Notes: generated by a model from the sequence alone, not told the origin. DNA of 64,000 nucleotides from Brevibacterium sp. XM4083 (GCF_006489205.2 NZ_VFYR02000001.1:248001-312000); one strand, 5' to 3'. Positions 9,027 to 18,491 are shown, numbered from the stretch's first letter. Numbers and translations are program-made.

Positions 9027-10207
9027 CGATCTCCAACGCCCAGCCGACCACCTCGGCGGCACCGACCGGGCTCGAGCCGATCCCGGTGTCGACTCCCGAC
9101 GTCGGAGCGCTCGAGGAGGAGTACCTCGTCCGCGCGTTCCGCTCCGGATGGGTCGCCCCGACAGGCCCCGACCTCACCGCGTTCGAAGCCGAACTCGCCG
9201 CGCGGGCCGGCGTCAGGCACGCCGTCGGTCTCGCCTCGGGAACCGCCGCCCTCCACCTCGGTCTGCTCGGCCTCGGCGTCGGTGCCGGTGACACCGTGGT
9301 GACATCGACGATGACCTTCGCGGCGACCGCGAACGCGATCGTCTACTGCGGGGCCGAACCCGTCTTCGTCGACTGCACCGCCGACGGCAACATGGATCCC
9401 GGGCTCCTCCACGAGGCGCTGCGTGCCGGAGCGAGGGCCGGACGCCTGCCGGCGGCCGTCGTGCCCGTCGACCTGCTCGGGAGGCCCGCCGACTACGACC
9501 GGATCCTGCCGATCGCCGCCGAGTTCGGGGTGCCGGTGCTCGTCGACGCCGCGGAATCCCTGGGTTCCCACTGCGGCGGCCGGGCCACCGCGAGCATGGG
9601 TCACGCAGCAGCGGTGTCCTTCAACGGCAACAAGATCATGACGACCTCGGGCGGCGGGGCGCTGCTCACCGACGACTCCGACCTCGCCGCACGCGCGGCC
9701 TACCTCTCGACACAGGCCCGGCAGCCGGTGGCCCACTACGAGCACACCGACATCGGCTTCAACTACCGTCTGAGCAATCTCCTCGCGGCGCTCGGGCGCG
9801 CTCAGCTTCTCCGCCTCGACTCGATGATCGCAGCCCGCCGGGCGAACCGCGCCCGCTACAGCGAGCTCTTCGAGGACTGGACCGGTGTCGAGCTCTTCGG
9901 GCGCGAGAACCCCCACGCGGACAACGCGTGGCTGAGCGCGGTGCTCGTCGACCCCGAGACGGCCGGTTTCACCGCCGGTGAGCTCGGCGAGTGGCTGTCC
10001 TCGCACGGCATCGAGACGCGTCCGCTGTGGAAGCCGATGCACCTCCAACCCGTCCACCGCGGTCGCACGATGCACGGCGGGCGGATGTCCGAATCGCTCT
10101 TCGCGACCGGGCTGACGCTGCCGAGCGGGTCGGCGCTGAGCAGCGCACAGCTCGACCGGGTGCTGACCGCCATCACGGCGTTCCGATGCGGAGGGCCGCA
10201 CCGGTGA
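9023..10207 (+). CDS. DegT/DnrJ/EryC1 PLP-dependent sugar aminotransferase (PglE/LegC-like)
   Basis: The protein has 394 residues, normal for the family. SFNGNKIMTTSGGG contains the PLP-binding Lys (~204), with the cofactor-binding Asp/Ala/Glu in VLVDAAESLGS upstream; the substrate-loop sequence GFNYRLSNLLAALGRAQL is also typical. These enzymes aminate 4-keto-6-deoxy sugars using glutamate. Its neighbours are a 4,6-dehydratase and a PglC-like transferase carrying a GNAT-like domain, so the expected product is a UDP-4-amino-4,6-dideoxy sugar that is then acetylated. The ATG at 9023 overlaps the previous stop (ATGA); longer upstream starts would run deep into that gene. Confidence 0.88.
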   Translation: MTISNAQPTTSAAPTGLEPIPVSTPDVGALEEEYLVRAFRSGWVAPTGPDLTAFEAELAARAGVRHAVGLASGTAALHLGLLGLGVGAGDTVVTSTMTFAATANAIVYCGAEPVFVDCTADGNMDPGLLHEALRAGARAGRLPAAVVPVDLLGRPADYDRILPIAAEFGVPVLVDAAESLGSHCGGRATASMGHAAAVSFNGNKIMTTSGGGALLTDDSDLAARAAYLSTQARQPVAHYEHTDIGFNYRLSNLLAALGRAQLLRLDSMIAARRANRARYSELFEDWTGVELFGRENPHADNAWLSAVLVDPETAGFTAGELGEWLSSHGIETRPLWKPMHLQPVHRGRTMHGGRMSESLFATGLTLPSGSALSSAQLDRVLTAITAFRCGGPHR

Positions 10208-10261
10208 TGCGGGCGCCCGTACCCCGGAGCGCCGGGGATATCAGAGCACTCAGGCACCCCC

Positions 10262-10272
10262 ATAGCCTGGGA
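10262..10272 (+). promoter_or_regulatory. putative internal promoter before the BY-kinase gene
   Basis: TAGCCT at 10263-10268 fits TANNNT and lies in ATAGCCTGGGA, which matches the element at 4609-4619 in 10 of 11 positions. The 136-bp gap before the gene at 10344 is the largest break on the plus strand of the exopolysaccharide operon, so an internal promoter here is plausible. Confidence 0.4.
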
Positions 10273-10343
10273 CCAGGACGACCACCTCGTCGACCAGCGG
10301 CGGTGCTGATCCCCCGCAGTCGCCCACCGGAGCGGAACGAGCC

Positions 10344-11939
10344 ATGAAACTCAAAGAATATCTGCGCCTCATCCGGCGCAACGTCGCCCTCCTCGTCATC
10401 GCCACCGTGCTCGGCGGTGCCGCAGGATTCGGGATCTGGGCGCTGCTGCCGACGACGTACTCCTCGCGCACGGAGCTCTTCGCCTCGGTGTCGACCTCGG
10501 GCGATCCCTACCAGCTGCAGATGGCGTCGAGCTTCATGCAGGAGCGGATCCAGACCTACGTCGACATGGCGAGCAGCCGGCCCGTGCTCGAACCCGTCAT
10601 CGACCGCCTCAACCTCGACGAGACGCCGGAGGAGCTGGCCGGACAGGTCAACTCGTACAGCGACCCGCGCACGGTGCTCATCACCGTCGAAGCCACGGCG
10701 GCCACGCCCGACGATGCCGCGGCGCTCTCCGACGCCATCGCCGGCAGCCTCGTCACCGTCATCGGCGAGATGGAGAACTCGGGCAGCGCCGACACCGGAC
10801 AGATCGAACTCAAGGTCGCCAACCCCGCCGTCCCCGCGACGGTCCCGGACGGTCTGCCGCTGTGGATGTGCATCGGCCTCGGACTGCCCGTCGGACTGGC
10901 GATCGGACTCGGCATCGCCCTGCTGCGGTCGAACCTCGACAGCCGGCTGCGCGCGAAGGAGGACGTCGAGGCGATCACCTCGGCGACGGTGCTCGCCTCG
11001 ATCCCCACGGACCCGAAGATCACCGACCAGCCGCTGCTCACCCAGATGGGACTCGACAACGTCCGCGGCGAGGCCTACCGCCGGCTCCGGACGAACCTCG
11101 GCTTCGCCCAGGTCGACGACACGAACTCGGCGATCCTCATCACCTCGGCGGGAGCGCAGGAGGGCAAGTCGACGACGAGCATCAATCTCGCGATCGCGCT
11201 CGCCCAGGCCGGCAGCCGGGTCGCCCTCGTCGATGTCGATCTGAGGCAGCCGACGGTCGCGGAGAAGCTCGGCCTCGAGAACTCCGTGGGACTGACGACC
11301 GCCCTCGTCGGGTCCGCCGACCTCTCCGAGCTCATGCAGCCCTGGGGGCAGGACGAGCTCTACGTCCTCACGGCCGGGATGATGCCGCCGAACCCCACGG
11401 AGCTGCTCGATTCGCGGGCGATGGGAACTCTCATCAAACGCCTGACCGGGGAGTTCGACATCGTCATCCTCGACGGGCCGCCGCTGCTGCCGGTCGCCGA
11501 CAGTCTCGTGCTGTCGAAGCAGGTCGGCCGGGTCCTCCTCGTCGCCAGTGTCGGGCAGGTGCGCACGAACGACCTCCAGGAGGCGGTGCGCGGCCTCGAC
11601 GTCCTCGATGTGCCCGTCGACGTCGTCCTCAACCGCGTGCCGCGCACCTCGGCGGAGACCAACGGCTACTACCAGTGCTACTCGAGCCGGATGCAGAAGC
11701 AGACCGCGGGGCCGGGACCCGAGATCCCCTCCGATGTGCCGCCGTCCGATGTGCCGCGGACCTGGCCGGGCAGCACCGAGGACGCCTGGTCCGGTCGCAG
11801 CAGCGACCAGACCGCCGAGGCGGCGAGCCCGACCTGGACGACGAGCGACGACGCCACTGCAGGACGTCACCTGCGCCCGCGGAGACTGGCGCGCACCGGA
11901 GGGCTGACGCGGCGGGAGAGCATGGGACGACTGCCATGA
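10344..11939 (+). CDS. Wzz-domain polysaccharide co-polymerase / BY-type tyrosine autokinase
   Basis: An N-terminal Wzz-like region with two membrane helices (~15-35 and ~170-195) brackets an extracellular segment. The cytoplasmic kinase domain carries Walker A (AGAQEGKST, ~269-277), Walker A' (VALVDVDLRQP, ~294-304) and Walker B (VILDGPPLLP, ~374). Unlike Firmicutes, where the two parts are separate proteins, both are in one 531-residue chain, as usual in actinobacteria. GYYQCYSS after the kinase domain is the only tyrosine cluster and the likely autophosphorylation site; the remaining tail is Pro/Ser-rich. The phosphatase at 14028 is its probable partner. It should set glycan chain length and regulate export. 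Confidence 0.9.
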   Translation: MKLKEYLRLIRRNVALLVIATVLGGAAGFGIWALLPTTYSSRTELFASVSTSGDPYQLQMASSFMQERIQTYVDMASSRPVLEPVIDRLNLDETPEELAGQVNSYSDPRTVLITVEATAATPDDAAALSDAIAGSLVTVIGEMENSGSADTGQIELKVANPAVPATVPDGLPLWMCIGLGLPVGLAIGLGIALLRSNLDSRLRAKEDVEAITSATVLASIPTDPKITDQPLLTQMGLDNVRGEAYRRLRTNLGFAQVDDTNSAILITSAGAQEGKSTTSINLAIALAQAGSRVALVDVDLRQPTVAEKLGLENSVGLTTALVGSADLSELMQPWGQDELYVLTAGMMPPNPTELLDSRAMGTLIKRLTGEFDIVILDGPPLLPVADSLVLSKQVGRVLLVASVGQVRTNDLQEAVRGLDVLDVPVDVVLNRVPRTSAETNGYYQCYSSRMQKQTAGPGPEIPSDVPPSDVPRTWPGSTEDAWSGRSSDQTAEAASPTWTTSDDATAGRHLRPRRLARTGGLTRRESMGRLP

Positions 11940-13018
11940 GGATCGGCCTGCTCGCCAGCGTCGGGCACATGATCGATTCGTTCTTTCCCGAGATCATCGC
12001 GTCGTGGACGGCCGCGGGGCATGCGGTGTCGACCGCGGCCGGGACCCCGACCGCCGACGGGCACGGGGTCGTCATCGCCGGTCTCGGCAGGCGCCCGGGG
12101 CCGGGCATGGTCGCGGCCCGGGCGGGGCTGCGCTCCTGGGTCCGGGACGCCGGGATCGACGTCGTCGTCACGAACTCCGCGACGGCGTCGGGGCTCGTGC
12201 GCTCCGCCTCGCTCGACGTTCCCGTCGTCTACTTCTGCCACGGACTGCACTGGAACACCGGAACCCGACCGGCCGACCGGATGTGGCAGACCGTGGAGCG
12301 CTCGCTGCTGGGACGCACGAGCGGGATCATCACCATCAACTCCGACGACCATGCGTGGTTCGCCCCCCGTGTCGAGGCCCACCGACTGCTCCGCCTGGAG
12401 ACCGGGGTCGGACTCGACCTCGAGCGGTACGCAGCGGCACCGGCGCTCCCGGTGGTCGGCAACCGGCTCGAGCTCGTCTGGATCGGCGAGTTCAGCCCCC
12501 GCAAGCGACCCGACCTCGCCCTCGACGTCGTCGCCGGTCTCAGGGCGGCGGGAGTCGACGTCCGCCTGCGGATGCTCGGCGACGGGCCGCTGCGAGCCCG
12601 GATCGCCGATCGGGTGCGCCGTCTCGGCCTCGCCGATGCCGTCACCGCCCATGGATTCGGCACGGTCGTCGACGCCCTGAGCGGCAGTCACGGTCTTCTC
12701 CACACGGCGGCGTGGGAGGGCCTGCCGCGGGTGATGCTCGAAGCCGTCGCCGTGGGTCGACGCTCGTACGCCTTCGACGTCAAAGGCGTGCGCGACATCC
12801 CCGAGGCCCGGCTCGTGACCGATCGCGACAGTGCGGCCCTCGTCGCCGCGATCGCCGAGGACTGGTCGACAGGACGGATGGCGGCGCCCCTGACCTACGA
12901 TCGCTCGCGCCTCGACTCGGCGGAGACGGCAGAGTCGGTGAGGGTCTTCCTCGAGTCGCTCGTCGACCGCACGTCCCGGCCCGCGTCGAGCGCTGCGATC
13001 GGTCGGGGCGAGCGATGA
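11936..13018 (+). CDS. glycosyltransferase family 4 (GT-B fold)
   Basis: This 360-residue protein has the two-domain GT-B pattern. The C-terminal half contains LVWIGEFSPRKRPDLALDVV, RMLGDGPLRARI, HGFGTVVDALSGSHGLLHTAAWEGLPRVMLEA, the last holding the E-x7-E nucleotide-sugar site in the form EGLPRVMLE. It should add one sugar to the undecaprenyl-linked glycan at the cytoplasmic face. It overlaps the kinase gene by ATGA and the next glycosyltransferase by ATGA. Donor and acceptor cannot be deduced. Confidence 0.87.
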   Translation: MRIGLLASVGHMIDSFFPEIIASWTAAGHAVSTAAGTPTADGHGVVIAGLGRRPGPGMVAARAGLRSWVRDAGIDVVVTNSATASGLVRSASLDVPVVYFCHGLHWNTGTRPADRMWQTVERSLLGRTSGIITINSDDHAWFAPRVEAHRLLRLETGVGLDLERYAAAPALPVVGNRLELVWIGEFSPRKRPDLALDVVAGLRAAGVDVRLRMLGDGPLRARIADRVRRLGLADAVTAHGFGTVVDALSGSHGLLHTAAWEGLPRVMLEAVAVGRRSYAFDVKGVRDIPEARLVTDRDSAALVAAIAEDWSTGRMAAPLTYDRSRLDSAETAESVRVFLESLVDRTSRPASSAAIGRGER

Positions 13019-14031
13019 GCGGCGCCGAGGTCCTCGTCTCCGTCATCGTCCCCGTCCTCAACGGCGAGGCGCGCCTGCAGGCGACGCTCGACTCGGTGCT
13101 CGCGCAGCGCCATCGCGCCCTCGAACTCATCGTCGTCGACGACGGCTCGACCGACGCCACGCCTGCGCTCCTCGCCGACCTCGCCGCGGCGGATCCCAGG
13201 GTTCGCACCCTCCGCCAGCCGAATCGCGGTGTCTCCGCGGCCCGGAACCGCGGTCTCGATGCGGCGCACGGCGAGTGGATCCTCTTCCTCGACGCCGACG
13301 ACCTGCTCATCGACCCGCTGCTCCTCACAGCGCTCGTCCGGGCCGGTGGGGACGATGCAGACATCGTCGGCTTCGCCTCCACCGACGACCCGGCTGCCAT
13401 CGGCCGCGCCGGACCCGATGGCGACCGTCGGCTGCAGGCGGCACTCGCCGAGGCGGTCGACGTCGTCCTCGACCACCGGCAGATCGCGACGATGATCGCC
13501 GCTGAGACCGCGAACGCGGTATGGGACAAGGCCTACCGGCGCTCCCTCATCGATGCGGGAGGCACCCGTTTCCTCGAGGGCGTCCGCATGGGTGAGGACC
13601 TCCTCTTCAACCTCGAGTGCGTGTCCCGCGCCGAGGCGGTGCGGACGGTGCCGATCCGCGGTCACTTCTATCGGCGGGGCGGGACCGCCTCGGCGACCGG
13701 ACGCTACCTCCCCGACAAGTTCACGGATCTCACGATCGTCGGGAAGCGGCTCGCGGACTGGGCGCAGAGTACAGGATCGTCCGAGCTCGTCGCGGCCGTC
13801 GACTTCATCAGGGCGAAAAACGTCTTCTCGTGCGTGCGCGACCTCCACCGCCCCGACTGCGACGTTCCCAGGGAGCAGCGGTTGGCCCGGGCGAGGGAGT
13901 ACCGGATCGAGGTGCCCTCGGTGCGGATGGACGGTCTCGGACCGGGGCGGCGGATGCTCGGCTCCGCCTACAACCTCCTCGGGTACCGCTCGCTCTTCCG
14001 CCTCACCGGTCTCGTCGGAGGCCGCCGATGA
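13015..14031 (+). CDS. glycosyltransferase family 2 (GT-A fold)
   Basis: The N-terminus VSVIVPVLNGEARLQATLDS and VVDDGSTD (~41-48) form the nucleotide-binding part, and FLDADD (~91-96) is the metal-binding DXD motif. GMRMGEDLLFNLE-like sequence (VRMGEDLLFN) matches the acceptor-side ED motif of GT2 enzymes. At 338 residues the length is normal. It is coupled by ATGA overlaps to the GT4 gene before and the phosphatase after. It should extend the glycan repeat unit. Confidence 0.9.
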   Translation: MSGAEVLVSVIVPVLNGEARLQATLDSVLAQRHRALELIVVDDGSTDATPALLADLAAADPRVRTLRQPNRGVSAARNRGLDAAHGEWILFLDADDLLIDPLLLTALVRAGGDDADIVGFASTDDPAAIGRAGPDGDRRLQAALAEAVDVVLDHRQIATMIAAETANAVWDKAYRRSLIDAGGTRFLEGVRMGEDLLFNLECVSRAEAVRTVPIRGHFYRRGGTASATGRYLPDKFTDLTIVGKRLADWAQSTGSSELVAAVDFIRAKNVFSCVRDLHRPDCDVPREQRLARAREYRIEVPSVRMDGLGPGRRMLGSAYNLLGYRSLFRLTGLVGGRR

Positions 14032-14630
14032 ACGGGGGATGGGACGTCGACCTGGGGCCGTTCTCCATCCTCGTCGTGTGCACCGGCAATGTCTGCCGGT
14101 CCCCGCTCGCCGAGCGGGTGCTCCAGGACGGCCTCGATGAGCTGGCGCCCCTGCAGTTCGCGGTCTCCAGCGCCGGGACTCAGGGGCTTCCCGACGACAC
14201 GGTGACCCCGGAGATCGCCCGGATCGCCGGACGCTACGGGCTGACCTTCGACGGGTTCGCCTCGCGGCGGCTCGAACCCGGCCACATCCGCACCGCCGAC
14301 CTCGTCCTCACGATGGAGCGGGCGCAGCGCGCAGCCGTCGTGCAGATGCTGCCGGCGGCCCTCAAGCGCACGTTCACGCTGCGCGAGTTCGCCCGCATCC
14401 TGCCCCTCGTGCCGCCTGAGAACGGCTCGTCGCCGACGGAGCGGTGGCAGTCGCTCGCGGCGCTGGCGCAGCGGTACCGTCACGCGGCCCCCGGCGACGG
14501 CGGCAACGACGACGTCGTCGACCCGATCGGCGGCACAGACGAGGTCCACCAGACGATGCTCGATGAGATGATGCCGGCAATCCGGACGCTTCTCAAATGG
14601 GAGCAGCAGTTCGACCGAATCGAGGCGTGA
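14028..14630 (+). CDS. low-molecular-weight protein tyrosine phosphatase
   Basis: The P-loop VCTGNVCRS gives the catalytic C18-x5-R24 signature, and DPIGG (~164) is the DP motif that carries the general acid. The 200-residue length is slightly longer than the usual ~150-180. Such phosphatases (Wzb/PtpA type) dephosphorylate the BY-kinase of the same cluster, resetting the polymerisation cycle. It overlaps the GT2 gene by ATGA and is followed 3 nt later by the polymerase gene. An arsenate reductase role is less likely given the cluster. Confidence 0.9.
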   Translation: MNGGWDVDLGPFSILVVCTGNVCRSPLAERVLQDGLDELAPLQFAVSSAGTQGLPDDTVTPEIARIAGRYGLTFDGFASRRLEPGHIRTADLVLTMERAQRAAVVQMLPAALKRTFTLREFARILPLVPPENGSSPTERWQSLAALAQRYRHAAPGDGGNDDVVDPIGGTDEVHQTMLDEMMPAIRTLLKWEQQFDRIEA

Positions 14631-14633
14631 GCG

Positions 14634-15728
14634 ATGTTCCTCGTCTCGTGGTTCGTGCTCGCCACCCTGTGGATCGTCGGCTTCTGCGTCGTCGGGGAGA
14701 CCTCGAAGTTCCGTCACTGGAGCAACGCGCTGTTTCCCATCCTCTCGCTCGTGACGATCACGGTGCTGGCCGCCTCGGCGGCGAACTACGACGTCGTCGA
14801 CAAGAACCGCTACGCCCTCGAATTCGAGTCGATGAGCTTCGCGTCGCCGGACGAGATCTTCGCTGCCACCGTCGCCGACGGCAGGGAGCCGGCGTACCTG
14901 CTGTTCAACTGGATCGTCGGGCTCTTCACCCATGATTCTCGCGTCTACTTCATCGTCGCGGCGGCCTTCTGCGGGATCATGCTCGCCGCGACCCTGTGGC
15001 TCGTCCTCGGCTCCGGCTGGCAGACGGCCGTTGTGCTCTACGTGACGTTCTGCTTCGGCTTCTTCATGGACTATTCGAGCTTCCTGCTCCGGCAGGGGCT
15101 GTCGATCTCGTTCCTCTTCCTCGCCCTGGCCCTCGTCCTGCGCGGCGCCAGGCTCGGGTGGATCGTCCTCCTCGTCGGGGTCGGTCTGCTCTTCCACTGG
15201 TCGGCCATTCCCGCGGCGCTCATCATCGTCCTCATCCGGCTCATCCGCATGCGCACCGACATCCTCCTCGGCGCGTGGGTGATCCTCTCCGCCGCCTACT
15301 TCACGGGGATGAACGAGCGCCTGGCCGGGCCCCTCGGCTCGAGCGTCGAGCAGGTCGACGTCTACTCCGACCCCTCACTGGCCGCGGAGTACACCGGCGG
15401 CACGAACCGTCCGAGCTTCTGGCTCTTCAGCGCGGGCCCGCTGGCCGTGTCCTACGCCGCCTTCAAGAAGCTCACCGGCCTGCCCGTGTGGTATCCGCAG
15501 CTGCTCAACGCCTTCATCCTCCTCAACGGGTACTTCCTGCTCATGGGATTCGTCTTCTTCAGCGACCGCCTCGCCGCGTACTCGTGGTCGCTCGTGCCCG
15601 CCGTCGTCTCGATCCCCTTCCTCGCCTACCGCGGGACGGCCGCCCCCGTCGTGCGCCTCGGCCTGCTCGTCGCGTTCACCCTGTGGGCGGTCTACTTCGG
15701 ATCGTTCGACGTCCTCGTCGACCGGTGA
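14634..15728 (+). CDS. EpsG-type (Wzy-like) polysaccharide polymerase, membrane protein
   Basis: The 364-residue protein is hydrophobic throughout, with about ten membrane segments. YDVVDKNRYALEFESM near the first loop and LLRQGLSISFLFLALAL further on match the conserved Asp-Arg-Tyr and RQ-x-Ser regions of EpsG proteins (PF14897). EpsG-like proteins are thought to polymerise undecaprenyl-linked repeat units outside the membrane. It ends 3 bp from the convergent flippase gene, closing the plus-strand operon. Confidence 0.8.
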   Translation: MFLVSWFVLATLWIVGFCVVGETSKFRHWSNALFPILSLVTITVLAASAANYDVVDKNRYALEFESMSFASPDEIFAATVADGREPAYLLFNWIVGLFTHDSRVYFIVAAAFCGIMLAATLWLVLGSGWQTAVVLYVTFCFGFFMDYSSFLLRQGLSISFLFLALALVLRGARLGWIVLLVGVGLLFHWSAIPAALIIVLIRLIRMRTDILLGAWVILSAAYFTGMNERLAGPLGSSVEQVDVYSDPSLAAEYTGGTNRPSFWLFSAGPLAVSYAAFKKLTGLPVWYPQLLNAFILLNGYFLLMGFVFFSDRLAAYSWSLVPAVVSIPFLAYRGTAAPVVRLGLLVAFTLWAVYFGSFDVLVDR

Positions 15729-15731
15729 CCC

Positions 15732-17018
15732 TCAGCCGCGGCCGCCCTGACTCGGCACCGGGTCCGCGACCGGGTCGAGACGGCGGGCAGGGCCCGCCGG
15801 CAGCCACGCGAGCAGCAGCTCACCGGCATACCGGCCGACGGAACCGCACAGCAGCGCGAGGCACCCGGCCTCCACCGCCGGCATCCCGACGGCTCCGGCG
15901 ATCCCGCCGCTGAGCAGCGCGACAGCGACCGAGAACGCACCGACGAAGGTCGTCGCCCAGTACCGGTTGAGCACGAGCAGCGTCGCCGAGAGCAGATACG
16001 TGGGCACGGTGATGACCGCGGCGAGGGCGAGCATTCCGATCGCGGGTGCCGACAGAGCGAAGGCGTCGCCGTAGACGGCGACGAGCAGCGGACTGCCGAC
16101 GACGAGGGCGACGATGATGAGCGGACTGAGTGCGCCTGAGATGATCCCGCCCCGCAGCAGGGACGTCCGCAGCAGGGGCGGTGCCGCGGGGTCCTCGTGG
16201 AGACGACGGTAGATCGGCAGCATGACGGTCTCGACGGATGCTCCGACGAGGTTCGCGAAGACGACGAGGTACGCGGCCGAGGCGTACCGTCCGACGTCGT
16301 CGGCGGTTCCGAAGAGCGCAACGACGCCGAGCGGGGCGTAGGACGTCAGCGAATAGATCCCCTGCATGAGCGACAGCGGCAGTCCCGCGGTGAGGAGGGT
16401 GCGCACCTCGGTGCCGGTGGAGGCGGAGTCTGACGGACGATCGTCGCCCGCGGCGCGATCCGGGGCGGGGGCGCGCTGCCCGAGGACGGCGGTGACGACG
16501 GCGACGAGCAGGGCCGTCCCGGCCACACCCCACAGGGCACTGACCACCGACCCCGTGACGGCCATGACGAGGGTGACGGTGACGGCGGTGACGACGGCGC
16601 TGCCGATGAGGATGAGCCCGAACGCCCGGAGCCGTTCGGCCCTCTGCAGGCGTGCGAAGAAGAGGTCGGCGATCGTGTCGCAGAGTTTGATGACGAGCAC
16701 GGCAGCCGCCATCGGCCAGGAGAGCTCGGAGACGACGAGCCCGAGCACGAGGAGGCCGATCCCGGCGGCCACGGCGGCGCCGCAGATCCGCACACCGAGG
16801 TAGACGCTCCAGCGGACGCGCGCCTGCAGGGTGAGATAGAGGTTGCGCAGTCCCAGCTGGGAGAGGATGAACACCGGCGTGAGAGCGGCGATGAGGGTTG
16901 AGTACTGGCCGACCGCGGTGGGTCCGTCCTGGCGGGCGAAGAGCCACACGAGGTACCACTGCGCCGCGGCCGTCGAGATGTTGCCGACAGTCACGAGCAG
17001 CAGCGAGGCTTTCGGCAT
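15732..17018 (-). CDS. Wzx-type oligosaccharide flippase (MATE/MVF superfamily)
   Basis: The 428-residue protein has ~12 predicted membrane helices. GNISTAAAQWYLVWLFARQDGPTAVG at the start, LRNLYL, and the repeated small-residue helices match polysaccharide-export flippases. It would turn the lipid-linked repeat unit across the membrane for the EpsG-like polymerase. It lies on the opposite strand from the main operon, 45 bp downstream of the FemAB-like gene at 17064, and probably shares its transcript; a possible own -10 (TAGCAT, complement of 17076-17081) lies just before. Confidence 0.83.
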   Translation of the reverse strand: MPKASLLLVTVGNISTAAAQWYLVWLFARQDGPTAVGQYSTLIAALTPVFILSQLGLRNLYLTLQARVRWSVYLGVRICGAAVAAGIGLLVLGLVVSELSWPMAAAVLVIKLCDTIADLFFARLQRAERLRAFGLILIGSAVVTAVTVTLVMAVTGSVVSALWGVAGTALLVAVVTAVLGQRAPAPDRAAGDDRPSDSASTGTEVRTLLTAGLPLSLMQGIYSLTSYAPLGVVALFGTADDVGRYASAAYLVVFANLVGASVETVMLPIYRRLHEDPAAPPLLRTSLLRGGIISGALSPLIIVALVVGSPLLVAVYGDAFALSAPAIGMLALAAVITVPTYLLSATLLVLNRYWATTFVGAFSVAVALLSGGIAGAVGMPAVEAGCLALLCGSVGRYAGELLLAWLPAGPARRLDPVADPVPSQGGRG

Positions 17019-17063
17019 GTCGGGTGTCCTGTCGGTGGGAGGCGGAGGCGGTGCAGACCCCGC

Positions 17064-18284
17064 TTATCGGGATGCTAGCGGCGATGCCCGCCTCTCGGTC
17101 TGCCTCCGGAGCGTCTTTGCGGGACTCCGCAGTGCGCGTGCGGTTGCCGGGCGCAGCGCGCGCAGGCGGGCGCGCAACGGCAGCACCGTTGCGAAGGCAC
17201 GGTAGACGGCAGGCTGCAGCGGCAGATCCCACGCGCCGATGTACTCGTGGGCATCGGCCCCCATCTCCGCCTTGAAGCGGATGAGACCGGACGCGTGGTC
17301 GCCGGCGTCGAGGGTGTCCTCGACCCCACCGAGGTCGAGGAGCTTCGCGCCGTCGGCCACGGCCCGCCGGATGATCGCCCAGTACACCGCGTTCGACGGC
17401 CGGGCCTCCGGTCGCACCGCGCTCGTCGCAGCGAGGACCCCCTGCACCCGGTCGCCGATCCGCGCGGTGGCGTTCGCCGCGACCGCGTCCCCGTCGTGAC
17501 GTGCGACGTGGAGAGCGAAGTCCCCGGGGAAGGTCTCTCCCATGGTCTCCCAGATCGCCTCGAGGTACTCGCGCGGCTGCGGGTCGAAGCCGTTGCGCTC
17601 GGCTGTTTCGACGAAGAGGCGATGGACCTCGCCGAGGTCGTCGCGACCACCCGGACGGACCTCCACCTCGGCGCGCGCGGCCTTGCGGATGTTCTTCCGC
17701 CACGTCTTCGACATCTTCTTCAGCGCTGTCTCCTCGGTGCCGTCGTCGAAGCGCAGGTGGAAGTTCAGCCGCGGCTGACTCGCCTCGGTGTCGGGGTCGC
17801 CGACGATCTGTCGCCACCCGCGCCGTGCCAGCAGCTCGGTCAGCTGGAGAGCCGCCTCGTCGACGGCATCGGGTGGGAGGTCGGAGAAGCGGCGGACCGC
17901 GGCATCGGCGAGGCCCGCGCGCACGGTCGCCGAATCCCACCGCCGCAGGGTGAGCGGGGGAGTGATGCGCACACCGAAGACGCGGCGGGCGCGCAGGTGG
18001 GTCGTGAGCGCGGTGAGCTGATCGTCGACGTCCGGCGACGACCAGTCGATGAGCGGGCCCTGCGGGATGTAGGCGAACCGCAGGCGACTGCCGGGCATCC
18101 GCCGATACCTGATGACGGCCGCCGCGACCGGCTCATCGCCGCCGGCGAACCAGCCCACGGGTTCGTGCTCCCAGTCGGTGCTGCGGGCGAGACTCCACTC
18201 GGGGGTCTGCTGATAGCTGGCGTCCCCCGTGCGGTCGAGGAACCTCCAGTATTCATCTGTCGCGATCGTGCGCACCGTGTTCAT
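17064..18284 (-). CDS. FemX/FemAB-like aminoacyltransferase
   Basis: This 406-residue protein has the double GNAT fold of FemABX enzymes: YQQTPEWSLAR near the N-terminus, RLRFAYIPQGPLIDW, a basic helix KKMSKTWRKNIRKAARAEVEV, then SNAVYWAIIRRAVADGAKLLDLGGVE and a final RFKAEMGADAHEYIGAWDLPL. Members add amino acids from aminoacyl-tRNA to lipid II or related carriers. Together with the shorter FemAB-like protein at 6788 it suggests amino-acid or acyl decoration of the glycan or its carrier. The ATG at 18284 is used because the frame upstream has no coding character. Confidence 0.83.
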   Translation of the reverse strand: MNTVRTIATDEYWRFLDRTGDASYQQTPEWSLARSTDWEHEPVGWFAGGDEPVAAAVIRYRRMPGSRLRFAYIPQGPLIDWSSPDVDDQLTALTTHLRARRVFGVRITPPLTLRRWDSATVRAGLADAAVRRFSDLPPDAVDEAALQLTELLARRGWRQIVGDPDTEASQPRLNFHLRFDDGTEETALKKMSKTWRKNIRKAARAEVEVRPGGRDDLGEVHRLFVETAERNGFDPQPREYLEAIWETMGETFPGDFALHVARHDGDAVAANATARIGDRVQGVLAATSAVRPEARPSNAVYWAIIRRAVADGAKLLDLGGVEDTLDAGDHASGLIRFKAEMGADAHEYIGAWDLPLQPAVYRAFATVLPLRARLRALRPATARALRSPAKTLRRQTERRASPLASR

Positions 18285-18491
18285 GATGCTCAAGCGTAGG
18301 GAGGCCCGCTGCCCGACTCCATGGCTCACGCGGACTGTTTCGCCGACCCGCACAACCCTGACGGCTTCCCGCAGGTCCGCCCCGCGACGGCGGTCTCTGG
18401 CGGGCGCGTCCCCCAGACTGGTTCCACAGCAGCGGTTCCACCCACGGTGGGAGCTCCCCGCTGGCGACGCAGATCGAGGAGAGGCTGCGAT

